From: Syntrophus aciditrophicus
GTDB lineage: Bacteria > Desulfobacterota > Syntrophia > Syntrophales > UBA8958
NCBI GenBank assembly: GCA_020718905.1
Contig: DYRD01000017.1
Coordinates: forward strand, 1-39,259
Direction: 5' to 3'
DNA: 39,259 nucleotides
Notes under the pieces: generated by a model
Told to the model about the DNA's origin: nothing
What the model saw: the letters and a program-made list of their open reading frames with translations, nothing else
Database searches by the model: none
Position numbers and translations under genes: made by a program
Shown: piece by piece, positions 8,615-15,769 of the stretch
Layout of the letters: every line of letters begins with the position of its first letter
Position numbering within the stretch: position 1 is the stretch's first letter

Positions 8615-9670
8615 TTACAGTGAGAATGACGACCAACCCCGCAACCAGGATTGTAATCGCCGCAACCCCGCTTCCATGGAAACCTGAGGTTCGTATTTCA
8701 GTTCCCGCCGGGCGGCGCTAATGTCGAACCAGTGGGATGTTGCAAGCTCCTCCGCCAAAAATCGCGTCATCCGGGGCTCCCCCGGCAGTCTCAGGGCCGA
8801 GTGGATGCTTTCGATTACCGTCCCCATAAGGACGGCGCCGGATTTCGGGACGCCGCGGCGGATCGGCGGGATATCCGCCATGGACAGGATGCGGTTGACG
8901 AAATCCCAGAGATTGACCGGTTCGCCGTTGGATATGAAGTAGGCCCGGCCCGAGGCGTGCGGGTTGTCCCTCAGGGCGGTGGCGGCCAAAAGATGGGCCG
9001 CGGCGGCGTTGTCTATGTAAGTCGTATCGATGATGTTTTTCCCGGCCCCCACCCGCAGGATCTTGCCGGCCCTAGCCTGGGCGAGGATGCGGGGGATGAT
9101 CTGGGTGTCCCCCGGTCCCCAGATGAGGTGGGGGCGCAGGGAAACGGTCCGGAGGTCCGGGGAGGCGGCAGCAAGGACGAGGCGTTCCCCTTCCGCCTTC
9201 GTGGCCGTGTAGGGGGAGCGGGGACGGGATGGATAGGGAACGGCTTCATCGACCCCCGCCATGTCGGCAGCGCCGAAAACGACGCTGGCGGAACTGGTAA
9301 AAACGAGACGGCCCACACCGGCGCTTCCGCAGGCGGCAAGGATGTTTTTCGTCCCCAGAACATTGGGCCGTGAGAAGGATTCGTAGTCCCCCCACACGCC
9401 TGCCTTGGCCGCATTGTGAAAGACAACGGCGCAGCCGGCGCAGGCCCGTTTCACCGCCTCGGGGTCCGTCAGGTCCCCTCTGATCACCGTAACGCCCCGC
9501 TGCCGCAGCTCCGGATAGTCGCCCCGGGCGAAACTCCGCACGGCATAGCCGGCCGCCAGGAGGTGATCGACGATGGCCCGTCCGAGAAAACCGCCGCCCC
9601 CGGTTACGAGAGCCTGAGTGCCCGTCGTTTGGGAGGACCCGGTATTTAATTCTTCGTTCTTATGGGGCAT
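8615..9670 (-). CDS. oleD: OleD, NAD(P)H-dependent 2-alkyl-3-ketoacid reductase
   Basis: A 351-residue extended short-chain dehydrogenase of the 3-beta-HSD type. In olefin biosynthesis OleD reduces the 2-alkyl-3-ketoacid made by OleA to the 2-alkyl-3-hydroxyacid. The nucleotide-binding glycine motif is TGGGGFLG (residues 23-30). The catalytic Ser lies in FTSSASVVF (about 124-132) and the YxxxK pair is Y154/K158 in SPYTATKAE. The start overlaps the oleC stop by one base (TAATG), so the two are translationally coupled. It is the last gene of the ole operon. On sequence alone it could be another sterol-dehydrogenase-like SDR; the neighbours make OleD the clear choice. Confidence 0.85.
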   Translation of the reverse strand: MPHKNEELNTGSSQTTGTQALVTGGGGFLGRAIVDHLLAAGYAVRSFARGDYPELRQRGVTVIRGDLTDPEAVKRACAGCAVVFHNAAKAGVWGDYESFSRPNVLGTKNILAACGSAGVGRLVFTSSASVVFGAADMAGVDEAVPYPSRPRSPYTATKAEGERLVLAAASPDLRTVSLRPHLIWGPGDTQIIPRILAQARAGKILRVGAGKNIIDTTYIDNAAAAHLLAATALRDNPHASGRAYFISNGEPVNLWDFVNRILSMADIPPIRRGVPKSGAVLMGTVIESIHSALRLPGEPRMTRFLAEELATSHWFDISAARRELKYEPQVSMEAGLRRLQSWLRGWSSFSL

Positions 9671-11352
9671 TATTTACTATGCCGTTCCGCCGCCCAGACC
9701 GTAAGCTGCTCCCGAAAAATCTTGGCATTGTGGCGGATGTCCACGGGGAAGCCGGGATGGTAGAGCACCGTCTTGATCTCCCGGGTTATTGCGCCGGCCC
9801 GGGCAATCGCCAGGATTTCCTCAGTCAGCCGGTCATTATCCCCCCCTGCGTCTCCCTGTTTTAGTTCGATAATGATTACGGGCCGCTTACTTCCCGTCTC
9901 CCCGACACCAACAAGGGCTGAACGCCTCACCCGGGGATGAACGTTGAAGAGGGCCTCGCAAGGAATGGTAAAGAGAGTCCCCCGGGCCGTTTCCACCCGG
10001 TGGGCCTTCCGGCCGCAGAACCACAGCCGGCCCGTATCGTCCAGATAGCCGAGATCACCCATGCGATGCCAGATACCGCCGTCGGCGTCTTGCATCTTCG
10101 CCGCCCGGGTCGCCACGGGGTTCTGGAAATATTCCTTTGTCGCCACCGGCCCCTTGACGGCAATTTCCCCGATCTGTCCCCGGGGGACCCTTACGGCGTC
10201 TCTTACATTTGCAAGCGCCTTTTCGGTTATTTCGATAATCCGGATCTCCATCCCCGCCAGGGGCCGGCCGACGCAGGTACCGCCGCCCGCCTCGGAGATG
10301 CGCCTGGTTTCGGTCAATATCTCCTTGCTGTCGATATCGCTCACCGGCAGGACTTCCGTCGCCCCATAGGGGGTATGGATCCGGGCATCTTCAGGAAGCA
10401 TGAGGTGCATGGCTTCTATGAGATCGGCCCGCACCGGGGCTCCGGCGGTGATGATCCGCTTGACGGCGGGGAGTTTCGTCCCCGCCTCCGCCCCGTAGCG
10501 GGCCAGATTCTCCAGGAGCGCCGGAGACCCGTACATGCTTTTGCAATTATGCATCGCAAGGGCCTGAACGATTTTCTTCGGATCCGCCGCAGCGGGGTGG
10601 GTGGGATCCATATCGGGAATGACCGAGGTCATCCCCAGAACGACGTCAAAAAGGGAAAAGAGGGGGAAAGTAGCCAGATCGACCTCATCCTGTCCATAAC
10701 CGAAGTGGGTGCTCAGGTAACGTACCTGGGCGTCAAACATCCCGTGTTCGTAGACAACGCCCTTGGGAGGACCGGTGCTGCCCGTAGTAAAGAAAATGGC
10801 GGCCCGTTCATCGGAACGGGCGGGAACGGGGGGGAAAGGCCGCCAGGGGACCTTGCGAAAATCATTCAGGGTATATCCTCCCCAGAAAAAGCGCCGGCCG
10901 ACGGTTATCTTGACCTTTACAGTCGAAAATTTGCCCGGCGAGAGGACCCGGAGGACATGGGCCAGGGGGACGCCGATGAAGGCCTCGGCGCCAATGGAGG
11001 AAAGATTAGCCACGAGTTTCTGCCGGCCCATCCCCGGATCGATCATCACCGGGACCGCCCCCACCCGGAAGAGGGCAAAGGTGAGGGCAAACAATTCCAG
11101 CGACGGCCTGACCATGAGGATCGTTTTCACCCCCTTGGTAATCCCTACCTGCCGCAAGCCGTGGGCCAGGCGGTCCGTTTCCTCCTCCAACTCCCGGAAG
11201 GTCCAGTGGACAAAGGTCCCCGAACCGGGGGCGGCGGGACAGATAACGGCCTTCTTGTCCGGGAGGAGGCGGGCAACACGGGAGAGATGCTCACTGAGGT
11301 TCGAGGTGCCGTTTGGTTTTGAGGCGCCGACGGTTGTATCTTCCATTTCCAT
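9670..11352 (-). CDS. oleC: OleC, beta-lactone synthetase of the AMP-dependent ligase superfamily
   Basis: A 560-residue adenylate-forming enzyme. OleC uses ATP to close the 2-alkyl-3-hydroxyacid from OleD into a beta-lactone. Visible motifs are the phosphate loop FFTTGSTGPPKGVV (about residues 187-200), the GATEVLP adenine-binding stretch, and GDLGYLDDTGRLWFCGRKAHR with the ribose-binding Asp and hinge. PVMIDPGMG (101-109) is a sequence I associate with OleC rather than ordinary fatty-acyl-CoA ligases. The start overlaps the end of oleB by one base (TAATG), and its own stop overlaps oleD in the same way. The operon position between oleB and oleD supports the call. A generic acyl-CoA synthetase is the alternative. 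Confidence 0.87.
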   Translation of the reverse strand: MEMEDTTVGASKPNGTSNLSEHLSRVARLLPDKKAVICPAAPGSGTFVHWTFRELEEETDRLAHGLRQVGITKGVKTILMVRPSLELFALTFALFRVGAVPVMIDPGMGRQKLVANLSSIGAEAFIGVPLAHVLRVLSPGKFSTVKVKITVGRRFFWGGYTLNDFRKVPWRPFPPVPARSDERAAIFFTTGSTGPPKGVVYEHGMFDAQVRYLSTHFGYGQDEVDLATFPLFSLFDVVLGMTSVIPDMDPTHPAAADPKKIVQALAMHNCKSMYGSPALLENLARYGAEAGTKLPAVKRIITAGAPVRADLIEAMHLMLPEDARIHTPYGATEVLPVSDIDSKEILTETRRISEAGGGTCVGRPLAGMEIRIIEITEKALANVRDAVRVPRGQIGEIAVKGPVATKEYFQNPVATRAAKMQDADGGIWHRMGDLGYLDDTGRLWFCGRKAHRVETARGTLFTIPCEALFNVHPRVRRSALVGVGETGSKRPVIIIELKQGDAGGDNDRLTEEILAIARAGAITREIKTVLYHPGFPVDIRHNAKIFREQLTVWAAERHSK

Positions 11353-12299
11353 TATCCGGGAAGGGGATGTTTTTTCAAGAACCCCTTCATGAGGAAGACA
11401 ATCTTATCTCCCTCATCTTCGAGGAGATAATGCCCTCCCTGGGGAAAGGTGTGCACTGCCGCGGCGGGAAATCGCCGGCGCCATTCGGCGAAGATAATCG
11501 CGTCAAAGACAAAATCCTTCCTTCCCCAGCAGATCATCATGGGAATATGACCCAGGAGGTGCAGATGCTCGTCCGTCCACTTAACGAGGGCGTAGCTTTT
11601 GTCTGACTGATAAACGGGGATATCCTGGACGAAGCGCAAGGTGGCAATCCGGTTTTTCCAGGAGTTGTAAGGGGCCGTCAGGGCGGCTCTTACTTCCCCG
11701 GACATCGTCTTGACAACACCCAGATAGGTGGCGAAATAGGAAAAGGCGTTGAAACCCCGCACCAGCAGCGCCGGAATGGCCGGGAAATGGCGGATAAACG
11801 ATAGTTGCCAGGGCAATGATTTCGCTTGCGGAATGAGAAAGGCCCCGGTATTGAGCACGACAATGCGGCTGATCCGCTCCGGCCTACGGGCGGCACAGGC
11901 CATGCCGATCATCCCTCCCCAGTCGTGCACGATGAGGGTGACGTTGCTTTTCAGCCCTAAATGATCCAGGAGGGCCTCGAGGTTGTTGACATGGCTCGCC
12001 ACGGTGTAGTCAAAGGCCTCGTCCGTAGGCCGGGAGGAAAGCCCGCAGCCCACATGGTCCGGGACAATCACCCGGCAGGAGGGACTCAGGGCCTTGACAA
12101 TGTCACGGTAATAGAATGACCAGGTCGGATTGCCGTGGACGGCCACGACGGGCTCCCCCTGCCCTTCATCCAGGTAGTGATAATAATAACCGGGGGCCTT
12201 CAGCCAATGGCTCGCGAAAGGGTATAAACGCCGGTGCGGGGCGATATCAAAGTGGGGCGTGATCTTGTCTGCAACGGCATCGGCAGGTGCGAATTTCAT
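11352..12299 (-). CDS. oleB: OleB, beta-lactone decarboxylase (alpha/beta-hydrolase, haloalkane-dehalogenase-like)
   Basis: An alpha/beta-hydrolase that, in the Ole pathway, removes CO2 from the beta-lactone to give the cis-olefin. The oxyanion motif HGNPTWS (about residues 55-61) and the nucleophile elbow VHDWGG with Asp126 are typical of the dehalogenase-like group. The late catalytic His lies in FPQGGHYLLED. I chose ATG 12299 (MKFAPADAVADK, 315 residues), because the frame upstream to 12392 does not resemble the family and overlaps the previous gene's end and a repeat copy. An AGGA lies only two bases before this ATG, so initiation may be weak. It is not fused to OleC, unlike the OleBC fusions known in actinobacteria. 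Confidence 0.85.
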   Translation of the reverse strand: MKFAPADAVADKITPHFDIAPHRRLYPFASHWLKAPGYYYHYLDEGQGEPVVAVHGNPTWSFYYRDIVKALSPSCRVIVPDHVGCGLSSRPTDEAFDYTVASHVNNLEALLDHLGLKSNVTLIVHDWGGMIGMACAARRPERISRIVVLNTGAFLIPQAKSLPWQLSFIRHFPAIPALLVRGFNAFSYFATYLGVVKTMSGEVRAALTAPYNSWKNRIATLRFVQDIPVYQSDKSYALVKWTDEHLHLLGHIPMMICWGRKDFVFDAIIFAEWRRRFPAAAVHTFPQGGHYLLEDEGDKIVFLMKGFLKKHPLPG

Positions 12300-12327
12300 G
12301 ATCCTAAGATGAATAATATTTGACGAA

Positions 12328-12357
12328 GGATGCAGCGCAACGCCGCATCCGGACTTT
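12328..12357 (-). repeat. Partial copy of the 17.26-kb palindromic repeat inside the ole operon
   Basis: The 30 bases here, read on the minus strand, match 17271-17300 at 29 of 30 positions. The similarity continues with an indel for about 10 more bases up to the oleA' stop. It lies in the only sizeable gap of the ole operon, between the second OleA gene and oleB. Confidence 0.75.
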
Positions 12358-12369
12358 ATTAAGCAGCCG

Positions 12370-13254
12370 TCACAGATTCCGATAGAGCGCAAGGGAAACG
12401 GTTATCCCGGCGCCGACGGTCAGGAAAAGACAGTTTTCCGCCGCCCCAAAGCGCCCCGAACTCATGGCCCGCTCCAGGGCAAATCCGATTCCCGCCGTAT
12501 GGACATTCTCCAATTTGTCGGTCACATCAACGAGCTTTCCCTCCATACCCTGCTTCTTTTTGAGTTCGCCCAGAAACCCGGGCGGACTCTGAGACGGAAT
12601 GATCAGATCAACGTCCTCCATTTTGAGCGAAGCCTCTTTCAAGAAAGCGTCCAGATTTTCCAGGGCATACTTGGCGCATTCCTTTGCATATCCTTCCGCC
12701 TGGCTCATGACCAGGATGTTTCCCATCTTCCGTTTATGCTGCCTCCATTCGAGTCTACCCTGCATATCATCGATAAAGCGGCCCGCCGTTTCCGACTTGA
12801 AATGGAGAAAACCGCTGCCGTCATCGCCGCGGGACAGCAGGAAAGCGGCAGCGGCGGGGGTGAAGCTGTAACCAAGACTTTCACCGGGGACCGGATCGGT
12901 ATCGGCGGCAACGACCATGCCATGCTCAATCATCCCGGATTGGAGAAAGCCGTCCACGACCATCACGCCGGTAAGCATCCCGCAGCCCCCATTGGTCAAG
13001 TCAAAGGAAAAGGTGCTGCGATTGCCGGTAATGACCTCATTGGCGCCGATAGCCCGTTGAATGAAAGTGGCAATGGCGGGTTCCCCCATATGGCGATCAC
13101 GATAAATTCCGGCATTAATCAGGATACCCAGCAAATTCGGATCCAGCCGGGCGCTTTTCAAGCAGTCATTTGCCGCCTTTATTTCCATGTCGACGGACCC
13201 CCGACGGAAAAATCCCGGGGTACTTAAACCAAGAGCATCAATTATCGATCCCAT
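12370..13254 (-). CDS. Second OleA-like ketosynthase subunit with degenerate active site
   Basis: A shortened thiolase/KAS-III-fold protein (294 residues from ATG 13254; an in-frame ATG at 13272 is possible) directly after oleA and overlapping its end by 17 bases. A GGTGG before 13254 favours that start. It keeps Cys91 in FDLTNGGCGMLTG and the Glu-Pro pair E58-P59 that aligns with the catalytic Glu of OleA. The His position reads Ser221 (LIIPSQSPPG) and the Asn position reads His252 (LENVHTAG). The first about 60 residues of OleA are missing. It most likely pairs with the upstream OleA as a non-equivalent subunit, as in two-subunit OleA relatives such as LstA/LstB of lipstatin synthesis. That partnership is inference. 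Confidence 0.75.
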   Translation of the reverse strand: MGSIIDALGLSTPGFFRRGSVDMEIKAANDCLKSARLDPNLLGILINAGIYRDRHMGEPAIATFIQRAIGANEVITGNRSTFSFDLTNGGCGMLTGVMVVDGFLQSGMIEHGMVVAADTDPVPGESLGYSFTPAAAAFLLSRGDDGSGFLHFKSETAGRFIDDMQGRLEWRQHKRKMGNILVMSQAEGYAKECAKYALENLDAFLKEASLKMEDVDLIIPSQSPPGFLGELKKKQGMEGKLVDVTDKLENVHTAGIGFALERAMSSGRFGAAENCLFLTVGAGITVSLALYRNL

Positions 13255-14344
13255 ATCGATCCACCAAATCATCCATAGTAAATATTACGAAACCCATCGT
13301 CAAACCCGAAGCCAGGGCCATAAGCATCATCCTGTCTCCCGCCTGGAAACGCTTTTCATGAAGATGACGGTATAGGGCCAAGAAATGTGATGTCGACGCT
13401 GTATTCCCGTATTCCTGCAGATTCACGATGATGTTTTTTGCCCGCACCCCAAAATAATGGCCCAGCCGTTTGTCTCCCGAACGGATGGCCCGTATGGAGG
13501 TCTGGTGGGGAACGATATGATCGATATCGCCATATTCCAGACCTGATCCTTGCAATGCCCTCTCGGTAATAAAAGGCATATTGTCGATGGCCACATGATG
13601 AATCTTCCTGGCGTCCGTGGTCATTTGCGCCCCCGGGGCGTTGCGGCAGGGCCCGCCGATGCAGAGGTCACTATACTTGGCGAGACTGACAAAATTCGAT
13701 ATTTCTAACGTTGCCTTACCTTCCGCGGATCTTTCCATGATCACCGCGGCGCCGCAATCGCCGACGGTCAGGGAGGCCAATTGGCCGCTTAGCACGGTTT
13801 TGACCCGGGGAACGGCGTTACGGCTCGCAGAAGTGAGGTTTTCACCGGAGATGACCATGCCACGCTTGATGACACCCCGGCGGATAAAATCATCCATGAT
13901 CAAAACACCGGTCAGCATCCCGGCACAGGCATTGGCAATGTCGAAATTCAAGGCCCGAGACGCCCCGATGGCCTCCTTGACATACAGGGAAAAGGGCGGT
14001 TCCCACACAAAAGTCGTGCCATCCTTGTATTTGGTAATGGAGCAGCAGATGATCATCTCCAGGTCCTCGCCCTGATAACGCGAGTGGTTCAGACAGTCCC
14101 GGGCGGCGTTGAGGGTAAGGCCGTAGGAATCTTCCTTAGCCGAACATACCCGTCGCTCCTTGATGCCGGTGAGTCGCTCGAGATCGAATTTTCCCCACAT
14201 CTTTACCCCGCTCATCAGATCCTTCGTGAAGAGGCGCTGCTCAGGAACCTTGACGCCGATGCTCTCAAAACGGCTCGCAAAGGGGGGAGATGAAGATGGG
14301 GAAGGAACGGAGGACCTTTCTTCTTTTGCTTTTTCAGTCTTCAT
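13238..14344 (-). CDS. oleA: OleA, fatty acyl-CoA head-to-head condensing enzyme
   Basis: A thiolase-superfamily enzyme that joins two long fatty acyl-CoA chains by a non-decarboxylative Claisen condensation to a 2-alkyl-3-ketoacid, the first step to long-chain olefins. The catalytic triad is complete: Cys140 in FDIANACAGMLTG, His280 in HIVPHQTS and Asn314 in YGNTAST. Glu115 in FVWEPPFSLY matches the Glu base (E117 in Xanthomonas OleA). The spacing is close to that enzyme. ATG 14344 is chosen; a TTG at 14365 is the upstream alternative, and the GGAGG between them is far (about 14 bases) from the ATG. The N-terminus has a Ser/Pro-rich stretch before the fold. First gene of the ole operon, with a promoter at 14401-14429. 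Related KAS III enzymes are the alternative call. Confidence 0.82.
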   Translation of the reverse strand: MKTEKAKEERSSVPSPSSSPPFASRFESIGVKVPEQRLFTKDLMSGVKMWGKFDLERLTGIKERRVCSAKEDSYGLTLNAARDCLNHSRYQGEDLEMIICCSITKYKDGTTFVWEPPFSLYVKEAIGASRALNFDIANACAGMLTGVLIMDDFIRRGVIKRGMVISGENLTSASRNAVPRVKTVLSGQLASLTVGDCGAAVIMERSAEGKATLEISNFVSLAKYSDLCIGGPCRNAPGAQMTTDARKIHHVAIDNMPFITERALQGSGLEYGDIDHIVPHQTSIRAIRSGDKRLGHYFGVRAKNIIVNLQEYGNTASTSHFLALYRHLHEKRFQAGDRMMLMALASGLTMGFVIFTMDDLVDRYGIDN

Positions 14345-14400
14345 GATTCGTTTGGAAACCTCCAATCCAATAAGGAAGGTAAGAGGTTAAAATGCGTGAT

Positions 14401-14429
14401 AGTGTATTGAAAACATCCTTTCCTGTCAA
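14401..14429 (-). promoter_or_regulatory. Sigma-70 promoter of the ole operon
   Basis: On the minus strand TTGACA (14429-14424), a 17-base spacer and TACACT (14406-14401) stand about 57 bases before the oleA ATG. The -35 is perfect and the -10 matches four of six. Confidence 0.65.
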
Positions 14430-14453
14430 TGGGAAATACCTCCCAAATGGTCA

Positions 14454-14483
14454 TTGACACAAAGGGGCTTCATAGTATATAAT
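14454..14483 (+). promoter_or_regulatory. Consensus sigma-70 promoter of the phasin-LolA-barrel operon
   Basis: TTGACA (14454-14459), 18 bases, TATAAT (14478-14483): both boxes are exact consensus. The gene starts at 14532. The -35 and the base pair to its left form an 8-bp inverted repeat with the ole promoter's -35 (14424-14431 against 14452-14459). Confidence 0.75.
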
Positions 14484-14531
14484 GCTGATTATTATAAAGG
14501 ATTTCCATATCCGATGGGAAGGGAGAAAACG

Positions 14532-14912
14532 ATGCTGGATCTGGCAAAAAAAGCCGTGCTCATCGGCACCGGGATGGCCTTGGCGGCGACGGACAAAATT
14601 CAAGGCGTCGTTGACAATCTGGCGGAAAAAGGAGAAAATGCGGGCAAGGAGGCCCGGGAGGCCGTCCAAGGTCTTGTGAAAAAAACGCAAGAGACCCGCA
14701 ATGCCGTCGAAGGTGAAGCGGAGAAGGTTATGACGGATGTTACCGCTTTCTGGTTCTATGCCAGCTGGATGGACGAAATGGAGGATCAGGTGGAGAAAGT
14801 CGTAACCCTCCTCTTGAAAAAACTCCATATTCCGGAACGGCGGGAACTGGAAGACGTCAAGGCAAGGATTGAAAGGCTGGAGCAGGAACCGGGACAGGAT
14901 AATTGCGATTGA
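14532..14912 (+). CDS. Phasin-like small helical protein
   Basis: A 126-residue, charged, nearly all-helical protein starting at ATG 14532 (MLDLAKKAVLIGTGMALAAT), seven bases after GGGAG. An upstream in-frame ATG at 14520 and earlier codons lie in the promoter region and are not used. The layout is a short hydrophobic N-terminal helix, then long amphipathic helices, and a C-terminal LHIPERRELEDVKARIERLE. This last motif is characteristic of the polyhydroxyalkanoate granule-associated (phasin-like) family, where proteins coat hydrophobic inclusions or act in stress. No PHA synthase is in view. It is the first gene of a three-gene set transcribed away from the ole operon, so a coat for a hydrophobic product is possible. 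Confidence 0.65.
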   Translation: MLDLAKKAVLIGTGMALAATDKIQGVVDNLAEKGENAGKEAREAVQGLVKKTQETRNAVEGEAEKVMTDVTAFWFYASWMDEMEDQVEKVVTLLLKKLHIPERRELEDVKARIERLEQEPGQDNCD

Positions 14913-14941
14913 CCATTATCAGTTTATCAAAGGAGGCAGAT

Positions 14942-15754
14942 ATGGCAAAAAGGACTATTATCTGGATTATGGGCATTTTATTTCTTTTCAGCGCTTCCGT
15001 TGTCTCAGCGCAGATGACGGGAAGGCAGGTTATGGAAAAACAGAAGGAACGCCATAAGGTCAAGACGGAAATCGGCAATGAGGACATGATCCTGCAAGAC
15101 AAGAGCGGGGCCAAGGAAAACCGCCAGGTGGTACGCTATGCAAAGGAAGTCGGTAAGGACCTGCACCGCTACCTCGTGGTGTTTCTGAGCCCCGGCGACA
15201 TCCGCGGGACGGCGCTGCGGACCTGGGAGAAAAAAGGCAGAGACAACGATCAGTGGCTCTACCTGCCGGCAAAGAAGACGGATCAACGCATTGCCAAGGC
15301 GGGGAAGAGAAACTACTTCATGGGCACCGATTTTACCTATGAAGACCTGGAACCGGAAGACCTGGACAATTTCAACTACAACATCCTCCGGTCGGAGCAG
15401 TTCAGTCATGAAGGAAAGGCTTATGACTGTTATGTAATCGAGGCCCTTCCCGCCAATGACAAGAAAAAGCAGGAAACGGGCTATGCCAAGCGGATCATGT
15501 GGATCGAAAAAGTCAACCTGACCACGCTGAAGACTGATTTCTACGACCGGCGCGATAAGCACCAGAAAACCCAGCTCAACTACAAGTACGTGAACGTAGG
15601 CGGCACCGTCATGCGTCCCATGCAGACGATTATGAACAACATGGAAAAGAGCCACAAAACGGCGACAACCACGAGAGCGCGGAAAATAAATACCAATATG
15701 GCTGATTCCACCTTCACCGATTCATTTATCCTGTCAGGCAAGCATCTGGAGTAA
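14942..15754 (+). CDS. Periplasmic outer-membrane lipoprotein-sorting (LolA-like) protein
   Basis: A 270-residue exported protein. ATG 14942 is preceded by a perfect AAGGAGG, and residues 1-23 are a signal peptide ending near VVSAQ. The mature part matches the LolA-like outer-membrane lipoprotein-sorting family: MTGRQVMEKQKERHKVKTEI at the start, then strands such as YLVVFLSPGDIRGTALRTWE, DQWLYLPAKK and RIMWIEKVNLTTLKTDFYD. Such proteins have an open hydrophobic barrel fold that can hold a lipid chain. In many bacteria they are next to RND/MMPL exporters and barrels; here the barrel follows 15 bases downstream but no RND gene is present. It probably carries a lipid or helps the barrel. True LolA is shorter, so it is not called lolA. 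Confidence 0.72.
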   Translation: MAKRTIIWIMGILFLFSASVVSAQMTGRQVMEKQKERHKVKTEIGNEDMILQDKSGAKENRQVVRYAKEVGKDLHRYLVVFLSPGDIRGTALRTWEKKGRDNDQWLYLPAKKTDQRIAKAGKRNYFMGTDFTYEDLEPEDLDNFNYNILRSEQFSHEGKAYDCYVIEALPANDKKKQETGYAKRIMWIEKVNLTTLKTDFYDRRDKHQKTQLNYKYVNVGGTVMRPMQTIMNNMEKSHKTATTTRARKINTNMADSTFTDSFILSGKHLE

Positions 15755-15769
15755 AGGAGTCCGCTACCG

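Noticed and set aside
9937-11322. A 461-codon open frame on the plus strand
   Set aside because: It is antisense to oleC, has low-complexity Gly/Pro/Arg-rich composition and matches no fold; the GC-rich oleC codons explain it.
12300-12392. N-terminal extension of OleB to 12392
   Set aside because: The extra 31 residues do not resemble the family and come from the repeat copy and the end of the previous gene.
12370-14344. PqsB/PqsC-like quinolone synthase pair
   Set aside because: The unequal KAS-III-like pair recalls PqsBC, but OleB, OleC and OleD follow in the same operon and both proteins keep the OleA Glu-Pro motif, which favours olefin synthesis.
8615-14344. Beta-lactone natural product cluster (lipstatin type)
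   Set aside because: An OleB decarboxylase is present and no peptide synthetase or formyltransferase is seen, so the lactone should be an intermediate.
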